NCBI RefSeq assembly: GCF_001507435.1
Contig: NZ_LMWH01000250.1
Location: 1 to 58,236 of the forward strand
DNA from: Streptomyces sp. NRRL F-5122
Lineage (GTDB): Bacteria; Actinomycetota; Actinomycetes; Streptomycetales; Streptomycetaceae
Direction: 5' to 3'
Length of the DNA: 58,236 nucleotides
Shown: positions 36,325-46,245 of the stretch, one piece after another
Layout: the number at the start of each line of letters is the position of its first letter
How positions within the stretch are numbered: the stretch's first letter is position 1
Notes under the pieces: model-generated
Told to the model about the DNA's origin: nothing
The model's input: only the letters and a program-made list of their open reading frames with translations
Databases searched by the model: none
Position numbers and translations under genes: made by a program

Positions 36325-36981
36325 TCAGTGCAGTCTGCGCTCGTACCAGCGCGACAGCATGGTCAGCGGCAGGCAGATGACGAAGAAGACGGCAAGCACG
36401 GCGCCCAGGATCGGTACCGCGTGGGTGGAGCCGCCGGAGAGGGTGAGTCGTTCGATCGAGCGTTGTGACGCTTCGAGGATGTCGACGAGTCCGATGACGG
36501 CGGCCAGTGAGGTCTGTTGGGTCAGGTTGACGACGAGTCCGATGAGCGGGGGGAGGGCTCGCCGGGCGGCTTGGGGCAGGAGGACGTGTCGCATGCGTCC
36601 GGTCCAGGAGAAGCCCAGTGCGGCGGCGGCCTCGGCTTGCCCGCGCGGTACCGACTGGACGGCGCCGCGGACGACTTCGGCCACGTTGGCGCTGCCCCAC
36701 AGGGACAGTCCGATGGCGGCGGCGATGAAGGTGTTCACCCGCACGCCGATGATGGGCAGGACGAAGAAGATGAGGAACAGGATGATGATGATCGGTAGAC
36801 CGCGCCAGATTTCGACATAGGCCCGGACCACGGCCCGGACCGGTTTGCTGGGCAGGGTGAGTAGCGCGCCGAGCAGGATGCCGACCAGGAGACTCGCGGC
36901 GATGCTGACCAGGGCCAGCAGGGCGGTTTCGCGCAGGCCGCCTGCGAGGTAGTCGGCTACGGGTCCGACCCATGCGGGCAT
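36325..36981 (-). CDS. Amino-acid ABC transporter permease (second)
   Basis: 218 residues, with TM helices and the polar amino-acid permease motif (VEIWRGLPIIIILFLIFF, EAAAALGFSWTGRMRHVLLP, the EAA loop). AGGAGG lies 8 bases before the ATG, which overlaps the preceding permease stop by one base (TGATG). It forms a heterodimeric channel with the permease encoded upstream. Confidence 0.9.
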   Translation of the reverse strand: MPAWVGPVADYLAGGLRETALLALVSIAASLLVGILLGALLTLPSKPVRAVVRAYVEIWRGLPIIIILFLIFFVLPIIGVRVNTFIAAAIGLSLWGSANVAEVVRGAVQSVPRGQAEAAAALGFSWTGRMRHVLLPQAARRALPPLIGLVVNLTQQTSLAAVIGLVDILEASQRSIERLTLSGGSTHAVPILGAVLAVFFVICLPLTMLSRWYERRLH

Positions 36982-37661
36982 CAGTGTCCTCCTGGTATCG
37001 CGAAGCGGCCCTCGACGGCTCTGGCGCCCAGTGACATGAGCCAGACCAGTCCGAGGTAGACGATGCCGATGGCGAGGAACATCTCGAACACCCGGAAGGT
37101 GACGGCGACGATGTTGACGGCGGTTTCGGTGAGTTCCGGGTAGCTGATCGCGACCATGAACGATGAGTTCTTGAAGACGGAGATGAGGATGTTGGTGACC
37201 GACGGGAGGGCGATTCGGGCGCCGATGGGGAGGGTGACGTGTCGGAAGGCGGCCAGGCGGGGGAAACCAAGGGCTCGGCAGGCTTCGACGTAGCCGCCTT
37301 CGACGGCTTCGAAGCCGGCACGGAAGTTCTCCACGTTGTAGGCGCCGCCCCATAGAAGCAGTGACAGCCAGCCGACAGTGAAGCCGCCGAGTTGTAGTCC
37401 GGTCTCCGGCAGTGCGAAGTAGAGGAAGAAAATCTGCACCAGCAGTGGGGTGTTGCGGAACACTTCGACGTAGACCGTGATCAGTTGTCGGGCGACCGGT
37501 ACGCGGAGCGCGCTGATCGCGCCGAGCAGTGCACCGACGATCAGGGCGCCGGCCATGCCGATGGCGCTGATCGCGAGCGTTCGCAGCAGGCCGGTGCCGA
37601 GGTCGCCGAGGTGGTCGACGATGAAGTCCGGGTCGAAGTGGTAGCCGGAGTCGTCGGGCAT
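36981..37661 (-). CDS. Amino-acid ABC transporter permease (first)
   Basis: 226 residues with five predicted TM helices and the His/Glu/Arg-type permease signature (YVEVFRNTPLLVQIFFLYFA; EAA loop in EACRALGFPRLAAFRHVTLP). It starts two bases after the binding-protein stop. Together with the second permease it gives the usual two-permease importer for polar amino acids or glutamate/aspartate-type substrates. Confidence 0.9.
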   Translation of the reverse strand: MPDDSGYHFDPDFIVDHLGDLGTGLLRTLAISAIGMAGALIVGALLGAISALRVPVARQLITVYVEVFRNTPLLVQIFFLYFALPETGLQLGGFTVGWLSLLLWGGAYNVENFRAGFEAVEGGYVEACRALGFPRLAAFRHVTLPIGARIALPSVTNILISVFKNSSFMVAISYPELTETAVNIVAVTFRVFEMFLAIGIVYLGLVWLMSLGARAVEGRFAIPGGH

Positions 37662-37663
37662 GT

Positions 37664-38581
37664 TCAGCACTGGATGGTGGATCCGGACGGGTAGGTCACG
37701 TTGTGGCCCGGGCGGGGCAGGTACTTCGCGAATTGCTGCTGTGCGGTGGTATCGGTGACGGTCTTTTGGAATTCGCTCCAGAAGAAGTCGGACTTCTGCA
37801 TGTGGGCCAGGGCACCGTTGATCCAGGCGAGCATCTGTGCGTCGCCCTTGCGGACGCCCATGCCCCAGGGGCTGTCGGCCTTGGCGTCGCCGACAACCTT
37901 GAGGTTGGGGTTCTTGGCCGCCAGGTCGAGCAGAAGGGTGTCGTCCTGGGCGAAGGCGACGCCGCGGTTCTGGTTCAGTGCGGTCAGTGCCTGGCTCGTC
38001 TGCGCGAACAGGGTCTGCTTGACGTCCTTCATGCACTGGGTCAGCCAGAGGCTGGCGGTGGCGCCGCTGATGCTGATGACCTGCTTGCCGGCCAACTCGT
38101 CGAAGGAGGTTATCGGGGAGTTCTTGGGTACCAGCAGTTTCACGCCGCTCGCGAAGTAGGGGGTGGAGAAGTCGATGGTCTGGGCGCGTTCCGGGGTGTA
38201 GTTCATCGTCGCCTCGATCAGGTCGATGCGCTTGGAGGTCAGAAACGACACCCGGTTGGATCCGGTCACGCAGGTGAGGGTCAGCGCGTTGGGGTCGCCG
38301 AAGGCGTAGGAGGCCAGCTGGTGGGCTATGTCGATTTCGAAACCCGCGTTCTTCGAGGCTTCGTCGATGTATCCGAACGGCGGGTAGTCGCACTTGACGC
38401 CGACGGCCAGCTTGCCCCTGCTCTTCACCTCGGCGGGCAGCGGGGCACCCACGTCGACGGGGCGGGCGGACGCGCCGGAACCTCCGGCGGACGATGATGA
38501 CCCGTCTGACGAGGAGGAGCAGCCGGCGGCGAGAGCCAGGACCATCGCAGCGGAGATGACAATGCCGAATCTCGATTTCAC
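37664..38581 (-). CDS. Amino-acid ABC transporter substrate-binding lipoprotein
   Basis: 305 residues. The signal peptide has lipobox LAAGC (Cys 21), then a Ser/Gly linker. The SBP_bac_3 fold follows (LAVGVKCDYPPFGYID, GFEIDIAHQLASY, SKRIDLIEATMNYTPERAQT, IDFSTPYFASG). It captures solute outside the membrane for the two permeases. The specific ligand is unknown; the CDYPPFGY start region is seen in several amino-acid binders. Confidence 0.9.
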   Translation of the reverse strand: MKSRFGIVISAAMVLALAAGCSSSSDGSSSSAGGSGASARPVDVGAPLPAEVKSRGKLAVGVKCDYPPFGYIDEASKNAGFEIDIAHQLASYAFGDPNALTLTCVTGSNRVSFLTSKRIDLIEATMNYTPERAQTIDFSTPYFASGVKLLVPKNSPITSFDELAGKQVISISGATASLWLTQCMKDVKQTLFAQTSQALTALNQNRGVAFAQDDTLLLDLAAKNPNLKVVGDAKADSPWGMGVRKGDAQMLAWINGALAHMQKSDFFWSEFQKTVTDTTAQQQFAKYLPRPGHNVTYPSGSTIQC

Positions 38582-38612
38582 GACTCAACTTCCTTCTGCC
38601 CGCTTGGGCGGG

Positions 38613-39401
38613 CTACCTGAGTACCTTGCGCAGGAACTGGCGGGTACGGTCGTTCTGGGGCCGATCCAGCACATCGGCCGGTCGGCCTTGCTCCGCGATC
38701 ACGCCACCGTCGACGAACACCAGTCGGTCGCCGAGTTCACGGGCGAAGCCCATCTCGTGGGTGACACACAGCATCGTCATTCCGGAACGGGCGAGGTCAC
38801 GCATCACGTCGAGGACCTCGCTGACCAGCTCCGGGTCCAGCGCGGAGGTCACCTCGTCGAACAGCATCACGTACGGGTCCATCATCAGCGCGCGGGCGAT
38901 GGCGATCCGCTGCTGCTGACCACCCGATAGTTGCCGCGGGTACGCATCGGCCTTGCCCGCCAGCCCCACTCGGTCGAGCATCGTGGTCGCCCGCTCGTAC
39001 GCCTGGTCTCTGGACATTCGCAGCAGCTTGCGCGGCGCCAAAGTGAGGTTGTCGATGGCGGACAGGTGCGGGAAGAGGTTGAACTGCTGGAACACCATGC
39101 CGATACGTCGGCGTACCTTGTCCAAGTCGACGCCGGGTACGGTCAGATCCTCGTTCTCCAGCAGAACCTGTCCGGAGGTCACCGGCTCCAGCAGGTTGAC
39201 GCAGCGCAGCAGAGTGCTCTTGCCACCACCGGACGGACCGATGACGGTGACCACCTCACCGCGGGCCACCCTCAGGTCGATGCCCTTGAGTACCTCTAAG
39301 GTGCCGTACGACTTGCGCACCCCGCGCAGCTCCACCATGGGTGCCTGTCCATCGGCGGGTGACTGGGCGAGCGGACCGTCCACGCCAGGCGACCGGATCA
39401 T
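38613..39401 (-). CDS. Amino-acid ABC transporter ATP-binding protein
   Basis: 262 residues. Walker A is GPSGGGKST, the Q-loop is [10 protein letters not shown], the signature is [15 protein letters not shown], Walker B is [14 protein letters not shown] and the switch His is VTHEMGFA. The ATG overlaps the threonine-synthase-like stop by four bases (ATGA), so transporter and enzyme are translated together. A longer upstream in-frame extension is not needed. Confidence 0.93.
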   Translation of the reverse strand: MIRSPGVDGPLAQSPADGQAPMVELRGVRKSYGTLEVLKGIDLRVARGEVVTVIGPSGGGKSTLLRCVNLLEPVTSGQVLLENEDLTVPGVDLDKVRRRIGMVFQQFNLFPHLSAIDNLTLAPRKLLRMSRDQAYERATTMLDRVGLAGKADAYPRQLSGGQQQRIAIARALMMDPYVMLFDEVTSALDPELVSEVLDVMRDLARSGMTMLCVTHEMGFARELGDRLVFVDGGVIAEQGRPADVLDRPQNDRTRQFLRKVLR

Positions 39402-40690
39402 CGGGGTGTCCGACGGCCACGGACCGTGCCGGTCGTTTCGGCCGTGGAGGTCGCCTCCGGCGGCAGGTCTGCATCCCGTCCCAGTCGGGTCGGCTGGTCG
39501 ACCTGCAGGGTGTCGGCGTATTTCAGCGCACTGCCGGTGTTGAGCACCAAGACTTCCTCGTCCCCGGCAAGCCACCCGTCGGTACGCAGCCGGCGTACCG
39601 CGGCCAGTGTCGCCGCCCCCTCCGGGCACATCAGCACGCCGTCATCGGCCGCGCAGGCCACCTGCTCCTCGAGGATGTCCTGGTCGTCGACGGCGATCGC
39701 CGTGCCTTTGCTGTCCCGCAGCGCGGACAGGATGAGGAAGTCGCCCAGCGCTGCCGCGACGTTGATACCGAACGCGACGGTGCGTGCCTGGTCCGCCGGC
39801 CACGGTTCGGCGGTCTCGGCCCCCGACTCGAAGGCCCGCACAATCGGTGCGCAGCCGGTGGACTGCACGGCCACGAACCGGGGCAGCCGCCCGGTGATCC
39901 AGCCCAGCGCGGTCAACTCGTCGAGTGCCTTGCGGATACCGATCAGGCCCACGCCACCGCCGGTCGGGTACACCACGACATCCGGCACCCGCCAGCCGAA
40001 CTGTTCGGCGATCTCCAGGCCCATCGTCTTCTTGCCCTCGATGCGGTAGGGCTCGCGCAGCGTCGCGGCACTGAACCAGCCGTCCCGCACCGCTTGCCCC
40101 GCGATACGGCCCGCGTCGCCGATCAGACCGTCCACGGTGTACACCCGGGCGCCCGCTGCAAGAGACTCCTTCCGGGTCACCTGCGGAGCGTCCTCGGGCA
40201 TCACGACCAGACACTCCATACCGGCCCGCGAGGCATAGGTGGCCCACGCGGCGCCGGCGTTGCCGTTGGTAGGCAGCGTCAGCTGTCGTACCCCGAGTTC
40301 GTGTGCACGGGAAACGCCGACCGCCGCGCCCCGCGCCTTGAAACTGCCGGTCGGCAGCATTCCCTCGTCCTTGGCCAGCAGGCCCGGTACCCCGATCCGT
40401 CGGCCGTACCGGGTCAGCGGCAGGATCGGTGTCCAGCCCTCGCCGAGGGTGATCACGTTCGCGGGGTCCCTAACCGGCAGCAACTCCCGGTATCGCCACA
40501 GGTCCGCGCCACGTGACGCGATGTCTTCCGGTCGGACCGAGGCCCGGACCCGGTCGAGGTCGTAGCGGACGAGCAGCGGCGAACCGCAGTGGCACACGTT
40601 CTGGGGCGCATCCGCGTCGTACCGCTCGGCGCACCGTCCACACTCCAGGTGGGTCAGCGCGCTTGTCCAGCCTCCGTCGTCGGGGTACAA
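39398..40690 (-). CDS. Threonine-synthase-like PLP-dependent enzyme
   Basis: 430 residues from a TTG with AGAGGAAG upstream. An N-terminal zinc ribbon uses Cys 17, 20, 33 and 35. The fold-type II PLP site is in PTGSFKARG (Lys 118), with a phosphate loop in [10 protein letters not shown] and an NGNAGAAWA motif. Threonine synthase converts O-phosphohomoserine to threonine. Its place at the head of an amino-acid uptake operon, away from hom/thrB, suggests a catabolic or alternative beta-elimination role for the imported amino acid. That is an inference. Confidence 0.87.
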   Translation of the reverse strand: MYPDDGGWTSALTHLECGRCAERYDADAPQNVCHCGSPLLVRYDLDRVRASVRPEDIASRGADLWRYRELLPVRDPANVITLGEGWTPILPLTRYGRRIGVPGLLAKDEGMLPTGSFKARGAAVGVSRAHELGVRQLTLPTNGNAGAAWATYASRAGMECLVVMPEDAPQVTRKESLAAGARVYTVDGLIGDAGRIAGQAVRDGWFSAATLREPYRIEGKKTMGLEIAEQFGWRVPDVVVYPTGGGVGLIGIRKALDELTALGWITGRLPRFVAVQSTGCAPIVRAFESGAETAEPWPADQARTVAFGINVAAALGDFLILSALRDSKGTAIAVDDQDILEEQVACAADDGVLMCPEGAATLAAVRRLRTDGWLAGDEEVLVLNTGSALKYADTLQVDQPTRLGRDADLPPEATSTAETTGTVRGRRTPR

Positions 40691-40728
40691 GCGGGGTCTT
40701 CCTCTCTCTGTCCGGCCGGGGACGGCCG

Positions 40729-40760
40729 ATGGTGGGGGCGGTAAGACCCGCCCCCACCAT
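40729..40760 (-). terminator. Terminator after the M14 peptidase gene
   Basis: A perfect 13-bp stem (40729-40741 with 40748-40760; core TGGTGGGGGCGG) has a 6-base loop, right after the M14 stop. It lies in the 75-base gap to the next co-directional gene, so the downstream operon may receive only partial read-through. Confidence 0.8.
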
Positions 40761-40765
40761 GCGAT

Positions 40766-43450
40766 CTACTTTCCGAGGCGCTGGAACTGGCCGGCGGTGA
40801 GCTTCTTGGACGGCCCGTAGTACGCGGCGTTGAAGAGCATCCGCTGTTCGGACCGGTTCCAGGTGCGGAACCCGATCTCGTTGCCGAAGGTGACGACGTA
40901 ACCGCTGCCGATCGTCCACGACAGCCCGTTGACCGCCCCGTTGAGGTGCTCGCCGCCGATCAGCCAGCCGCTCTTCAGCTGATCACCGCTGTCGGGGTAT
41001 TTGGCAACCACGTCCACCGGGTATGTGCTCGTGCTGGTCAGCTTGTACGCGTCGTCCGAGACGAACCACACGGGGTTGTTCGCCGGCACCCCCCAGGCCG
41101 CCGGGTTGTCCGTGTCGAACTCCTGGCTCAGCAGCGATCCAGGGCAGTAGAAGTCCGAATTGGAGCCGCTGGGCAGAGTGGAGGTGATGGGCAGGCTGAA
41201 CAGCGACTGGGCCGTGGCGGTCCCGCTGCCGAAGGTGACCAGCGTGCCGCCGCCGGTCACGAAGTCGTGCAACTGGTTCCAGCCGGTTGTGCCGACGCCG
41301 AACGCCCAGGCCCACTCGGGCGGGTACTTCGTCGAGCTCAGGCCGTTGACGATGGAGCTCTTGCTGACCCCGTCCGGCATGATGATGGCGTCGTACGTGT
41401 CGGCGAGGTTGGCGTAGTCGCCCGCCTCCACGACCGAGTAGTTCACCCCGTACTGGTCGAACGTCCACATCAGCCAGCCGGAGGGCATGTTGTCCGGGGG
41501 CTTGAGCAGGCCGATCTTCGTGCCCGGCTTGAGCTGGACACCGGCGACTGCCGGTACCGATTTGATGGCGGACACCGGGATGCCGGAGTTCTTCGACTGG
41601 GTGTGGAGGAGCTCCCTGGCCGCCGAGGACGGCGGGACGAGGAAGGTGCCGGCGGGGAAGGTGCGACCGCCGTCGGTGAACTTGGCTGCGGCGCGGAAGG
41701 TGGGGATGTTCTCCTTCTGCAGCGCGGCGACGATCCGGAACACCCCATAGGACTCCGGTCCGATCGCGTACGCCCCGCTGCTCGGCGCTGCGGACGGCTT
41801 GGTGACCACCGCAGGCTTGATGGAACTCAGCAGTTCGGTGTCGGCCGAGAAGGATGTGGTGATGAGGTCGGCTTCGAAGCCGAGCAGCATCGGCAGGGTC
41901 TGCGCGGTGGTGTCGTAAGGCCGCTGCGGCGGGCCACCGGGGTATTGCAGCAGCTGCGGGTAGCTTTGTACCTCCAGCAGCGTCTTGGCGAACGCCGCGT
42001 ACGGCTGCTGCAGGTGGATGATGTACGACCCGGCCGGGTACCGCTTGTCGTCAGCGGTGAAGGCGCCCCGTGCCTGGCGGATCTCCACCGCGCCGCGGTG
42101 GAAGATCTCGAGAGCGTCGCGGACGGCCTGCGGGTCACGCTGCCCGGCGGGGATGACGTAGGCGTACGGGCTGGTCCTGGTGACCGCCTTGGTCCCGACG
42201 CGATAGGAGTTGTAGAGCCAGTTGTACGTGTCGTAGGCGACCGCTTCCAGACCCGAGTAGAAGGCCTGGGAGACCCAGTCGATGATGTTGCGCAGCGTCC
42301 AGGTGTTGGAGTCGTACGGCTCGATGAAGTTGATGTCGGTGGTCTGCTGGCCGAGCGGTTTCGTGCCCACGTTGGGGTAGGCGAGGTTGGAGGCTGCCGC
42401 CGCCTCGGTCAGGATGCGCGCCGAGCCGTGGTAGACGCAGTATTGCCGGGACGGGGACCAGTAGTCGTATGTCGAGCCCCAGCCGTTTCCCTTCATGCCG
42501 GCGACGGTCATGCCTCGCTGCATCGCCAGCCCCACCGTGTCTGTCTGCTGCACCAGGATGGTGTCGATGTTGGGGTCGTACGGCGAGAGGTAGGGGGGAG
42601 TGAACAGCCGGGGGGCGTTGGCGCCGGCGCCGTGGGAGTCCTGGAAGACCTGGGGCCGGTACTTGTTGAGGATCGAGACGTTGTATCTGCTCTCGATCTG
42701 GGTGAGCATGATCCAGTCGCGGTTGTCGTCGTGGCCGGTGTACTTGTTGTACAGGTCGGGGTAGGTGCGCGAGTAGTTGGTGCCGGCCGTGGCGGCGAAG
42801 TAGTCGTTGACGAGGACGATGCCGTCCGGGTTCTGGCACGGCTGAAGCAGGATGACCAGGTTGTCGAGGATCTTCTCGATGTAGTCGGACTTCTCGGTCG
42901 CCAGCCGGTAGGCCCATTCGATCGCGGCCTGGGAGTTGCCGACCTCGGTCGAGTGGATGCCGGCCTGCACGTAGTAGAAGGGTTTGCCCTCGGTGGCCAG
43001 CTTCTTCGCGTTGGCCTCGGACAGCCCTCGGGGGTCGGCGAGCCTGGCGTTGGTGGCGACCAGCTTGTCGAGATTGGCGAGGTTCTTCGGCGAGCTGATG
43101 GTCAGTAGGACGTATGGATGTCCCTGAGTGGTCTTGCCGATCTCCTCGTACTTCACCCTGTCGCTGCGAGCGCCGATCAGCTGGAAATACGGGACCATCT
43201 TGTCCCATTGGGCCAGGAAGCCTTCGGTTCCGATCGGAGTTCCGAAGTACTTCGCAGGCGCCGGGATGGACCCCTGCTTCTGCGTTCCGGTAGCCGGCTG
43301 ATCGTGATCGGTCCGGGTCGGGGACATCGCGGGCGCCGCCGAGGCGGTGCCCGGACCGATCACCGTCGTCGCCGCTGCCGCGGCGCCGGCCACCGCGGTG
43401 GTTCGAAGAAGGGTTCGGCGGGACAGCCTTGAGCTTTCGCTGCTGGTCAT
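40766..43450 (-). CDS. Tat-exported M14 zinc carboxypeptidase
   Basis: 894 residues. The Tat signal is LSRRTLLRTTAVAGAA. The M14 zinc site is His 166 and Glu 169 in GIHSTEVGN with His 273 in FQDSHGAG. NPDG (207-210) and NRDW are also typical. The C-terminal 500 residues are an extension with an amidotransferase-like beta fold (GVNYSVVEAGDYANLADTYD, FVTGGGTLVTFGSGTA). The enzyme trims peptides outside the cell. Its location upstream of an amino-acid importer suggests linked nutrient scavenging. Confidence 0.9.
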   Translation of the reverse strand: MTSSESSRLSRRTLLRTTAVAGAAAAATTVIGPGTASAAPAMSPTRTDHDQPATGTQKQGSIPAPAKYFGTPIGTEGFLAQWDKMVPYFQLIGARSDRVKYEEIGKTTQGHPYVLLTISSPKNLANLDKLVATNARLADPRGLSEANAKKLATEGKPFYYVQAGIHSTEVGNSQAAIEWAYRLATEKSDYIEKILDNLVILLQPCQNPDGIVLVNDYFAATAGTNYSRTYPDLYNKYTGHDDNRDWIMLTQIESRYNVSILNKYRPQVFQDSHGAGANAPRLFTPPYLSPYDPNIDTILVQQTDTVGLAMQRGMTVAGMKGNGWGSTYDYWSPSRQYCVYHGSARILTEAAAASNLAYPNVGTKPLGQQTTDINFIEPYDSNTWTLRNIIDWVSQAFYSGLEAVAYDTYNWLYNSYRVGTKAVTRTSPYAYVIPAGQRDPQAVRDALEIFHRGAVEIRQARGAFTADDKRYPAGSYIIHLQQPYAAFAKTLLEVQSYPQLLQYPGGPPQRPYDTTAQTLPMLLGFEADLITTSFSADTELLSSIKPAVVTKPSAAPSSGAYAIGPESYGVFRIVAALQKENIPTFRAAAKFTDGGRTFPAGTFLVPPSSAARELLHTQSKNSGIPVSAIKSVPAVAGVQLKPGTKIGLLKPPDNMPSGWLMWTFDQYGVNYSVVEAGDYANLADTYDAIIMPDGVSKSSIVNGLSSTKYPPEWAWAFGVGTTGWNQLHDFVTGGGTLVTFGSGTATAQSLFSLPITSTLPSGSNSDFYCPGSLLSQEFDTDNPAAWGVPANNPVWFVSDDAYKLTSTSTYPVDVVAKYPDSGDQLKSGWLIGGEHLNGAVNGLSWTIGSGYVVTFGNEIGFRTWNRSEQRMLFNAAYYGPSKKLTAGQFQRLGK

Positions 43451-44066
43451 CTATCGACATCGCCTTTCACGGTCCAGCTGGGCCGGACCGTTGTCCGAGT
43501 GAAGTCGGGGGATGGGCCGACTTCACTGCCCTGCGGGTGTCGTACAACGCCATGTGTGGCGCGGCGCTGCGCCACGATGGTTGCCGCGATGCCTGGGTGC
43601 CGCGCGCTGCTGTCGGGCGTAGCTGCGTTGATCCGCGAGCCTCCCGACCCCGGGCCGTGAAACTTTGAGTGCCAGCACAATCTGTCAGCTGACGGCCAAT
43701 GAGAGCAACGATTCGATATTGGATTTAATATCAAGTACACACGGCGCAACATGAGCGAGGGGCCGAAGCGTGACGTGCGCAGCTCAGAAGGATGCGGTAG
43801 CCGTACTGTCCGTTCGCCGCCGCCTTGACTGCCCCTCCAGGACGAGCAGGTCTGCCCTGGGAACTTGTGACCAGGCCTGCCGCATCTCTCCACATGTGAT
43901 AACGACGTCGGACTGGAGCATCAAACCCCCTGGCAGAGGTTCGCTTCCGTACGGCCGTACCCGGTAGGAGCGCAGGGATCAACGGCGCACTCCGCCGCGT
44001 CCCCTTAGCGCCGTAACCCGAAAAAGCAGTGGCTGCACAGGCTCGGGACCGCATACGTTCGCCTCC
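43451..44066. other. Divergent intergenic region between M14 peptidase and methyltransferase genes
   Basis: 616 bases with no gene. An AT-rich island at 43715-43740 carries the inverted repeat GATATT-N6-AATATC (43715-43732). A perfect palindrome GTCAGCTGAC lies at 43684-43693. Both lie 230-280 bases upstream of the M14 start and could bind the GntR protein of the transporter set. Confidence 0.45.
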
Positions 44067-44831
44067 ATGGTTGACGCAGCTTTCGGACATCCGCGCCTCG
44101 CCGCCATCTACGACCCACTCGATCCGGACCGCAGCGATCTCGACGCGTATCTCGCGATGGCGGAGGAGTTCGGGGTGCGGTCCGTGCTGGACATCGGGTG
44201 CGGTACGGGCGTGTTCGCGCTGCTGCTCGCCGAGGTCGGGATCACCGTCACCGGGATCGATCCCGCACGGGCTTCCGTCGACGTCGCGCGTGGCAAGCCT
44301 GGCTCGGAGCGGGTGCGTTGGCTCGACGGCGACGCGGGAGACCTGCCGCCCATGCAGATCGACCTGGTGACGATGACCGGGAACGTCGCCCAGGCGATCG
44401 CCGACCCGCAGGCGTGGCGTACGACGCTGCGCGGCGCGTACGAGGCGCTGCGACCCGGCGGGAGACTGGTCTTCGAGACGCGCGATCCGGCGCAGCGCGC
44501 GTGGGAGGAGTGGGCGGATTGGACGCGTGAGACCACGTACCGCGTGACGGACATCCCGGGTGTCGGCCACGTCGAGACCTGGGCCGAGCTGACGGACCTG
44601 AGCCTGCCGCTGGTGAGCTTCCGGGGTACGCACGTGTTCGCTGCGGACGGGGACGTACTGATCTCGGAATCAACACTTCGCTTCCGTGAACGTACGGAGA
44701 TCGAGCGGGACTTGCACGAGCACGGCTTCGTCATCGATGACGTACGCGACGCACCCGACCGGCCGGGCAGGGAACTCGTGTTCGTGGCGCGGCGCGGTAC
44801 CGCGGAGACCGTACCTCCCGGAATGCCCTAG
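44067..44831 (+). CDS. Class I SAM-dependent methyltransferase
   Basis: 254 residues. Motif I is SVLDIGCGTGVFALLLAE, the acidic ribose-binding residue is in VTGIDPARAS, motif II/III is LPPMQIDLVTMTGN and a post-motif is ALRPGGRLVFETRD. This is the Ubie/MT11 type, with an AWEEWADWTRETTYR segment shared by many Streptomyces small-molecule methyltransferases. The substrate is unknown. Confidence 0.9.
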   Translation: MVDAAFGHPRLAAIYDPLDPDRSDLDAYLAMAEEFGVRSVLDIGCGTGVFALLLAEVGITVTGIDPARASVDVARGKPGSERVRWLDGDAGDLPPMQIDLVTMTGNVAQAIADPQAWRTTLRGAYEALRPGGRLVFETRDPAQRAWEEWADWTRETTYRVTDIPGVGHVETWAELTDLSLPLVSFRGTHVFAADGDVLISESTLRFRERTEIERDLHEHGFVIDDVRDAPDRPGRELVFVARRGTAETVPPGMP

Positions 44832-44899
44832 GGAGCGTGCGCACCACACAGCGCCAGGCAGACGGGAATTTGAAGACACTCCCGAGTGCGCGTGCCTGG

Positions 44900-45746
44900 C
44901 GAAGGCTTTCGGTTGGATACGGCGCGAGGGGACTGCGTGCGGCGACGGTGACGCGGCTGACGAAGCAGCGGCAGGACGACCACGCATTCCAGGACCGGGA
45001 CCTGTCGGACCGCGACCACATGTAGGTGTGGGCCCGAGGGCGTGCACCCCAAGGTCCGGCTCGGGCAGGCGCACTCGTGCGTGCTGGTCCTGCTCGGCGT
45101 CCGGCTGGACGGCACCAGGGAGCTGATCGCGCCGGCCGAGGGCCTGCGCGAGTCCACCGAGTCGTGGGCCGACCTGCTCCGCGACCGCCGCAGGCGCGGC
45201 ATGCGCACCCCCGAGCTGGTCGTCGGCGACGGCGCGATGGGCTGCGGAAGGCGCCGGCCGAGCTGTTCCCGACCGCCCGGCATCAGCGATGCTGCGTTCA
45301 CAAGGCCCGCAATGTCACGAACTGCCTTCCGATGTCCGCTCAGCCGGGTGCGACGAAGGCGATGCAGGAGATCTACAACGCCGAGGACCGCGCGCACGCC
45401 GAGCAGGCGATCGAGGCGTTCGCGAAGGCCTATGGCGCGAAGTGGTCCAGGGCCGTCGCGAAGATCACCGACGACGCCGAGGAACTGCCGGCGTTCTACG
45501 ACTTCCTGCCGAGCACTCGATCCATCTGCGGGCCACGAATCCGATCGAGTCGACGTTTTCAACGGTCAAATTCCGCACCAAGGTCACCCGCGGTCCCGGC
45601 AGCCCGTCGCCGCCCTCGCGATGGTGTTCAAGGTCGTCGAATCCGCGCAGGCCCGTTGGCGGGCGATCACCGGAACGCACCTGGTGCCCCTGGTCCGGGC
45701 CGGCGCGAGGTTCGAGAGTGGGATCCTGGTCAAGCACCAGGAGTAG
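44900..45746 (+). pseudogene. IS256-family transposase, 5'-truncated and frameshifted
   Basis: Homology moves between all three frames. The segments are RDLSDRDHM then VHPKVRLGQAH, GVRLDGTRELIAPAEGLRES, WADLLRDRRRRGMRTPELVV, ELFPTARHQRCCVHKARNV, IYNAEDRAHAEQAIEAFAKA, HLRATNPIESTFSTVKFRTK and FKVVESAQARWRA. Together these give the C-terminal 60% of an IS256 transposase. The first ~150 residues are absent. At least three frameshifts and an in-frame TAG (near 45024) rule out activity. Confidence 0.88.
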
Positions 45747-45810
45747 GCCGCGTAGGCGGGAGGATGAGCCACGCCTCCCGTATCCGCCACCGGAACAAAG
45801 GTGATCAGAC

Positions 45811-46245
45811 ATGGTTCCTCGGATCGGCGACCGAGTGATTGTCTCTTGTGAGCCGGCAGCCGCTCGGGTTGTCGGGGTAGATCGCTACATCACGCTGGAA
45901 TGGCCATGGAGAGCGATCGACAATTCGTCCAATTTCCGATGGAACGGGCAAGTCGCGCTCCCGCATGGCGATTCCCATCAGGAATGGAGCCCATTCCGTC
46001 TCGAACCGGCAGCTTCCACCCTCCGCGTCGGAGACGTTTGCGCCGTGTCCATCCCGCCGACCAGGCTCTACGTGGGGCACTACGAGGAATACCACCCTCC
46101 ACGCAACCTCGGCTGGGCTCCCGCACCCACCGCAGGACTCTACGTCGTACCACCGGAGAGGACGGACGTGGAAATGGAGTATGCGGGGTGCATGCTCTAC
46201 CTCGGCGGATCTGATCCCATTCGCGTCGAACCGATCAAGGACTGA
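45811..46245 (+). CDS. Hypothetical protein, unknown family
   Basis: 144 residues with an intact frame (MVPRIGDRVIVSCEPAAARV, then ITLEWPWRAIDNSSNFRWNG, ending GGSDPIRVEPIKD). It is beta-rich, with no signal peptide or TM helix. Codon use is slightly less GC-biased than its neighbours. It follows the IS256 relic directly, so it may have come with it or been exposed by its decay. Confidence 0.65.
   Translation: MVPRIGDRVIVSCEPAAARVVGVDRYITLEWPWRAIDNSSNFRWNGQVALPHGDSHQEWSPFRLEPAASTLRVGDVCAVSIPPTRLYVGHYEEYHPPRNLGWAPAPTAGLYVVPPERTDVEMEYAGCMLYLGGSDPIRVEPIKD

Noticed and set aside
40946..43108. 720-residue rightward ORF opposite the M14 peptidase
   Set aside because: Repetitive Val/Gly/Arg composition without motifs, while the opposite strand has an intact zinc site and Tat signal.
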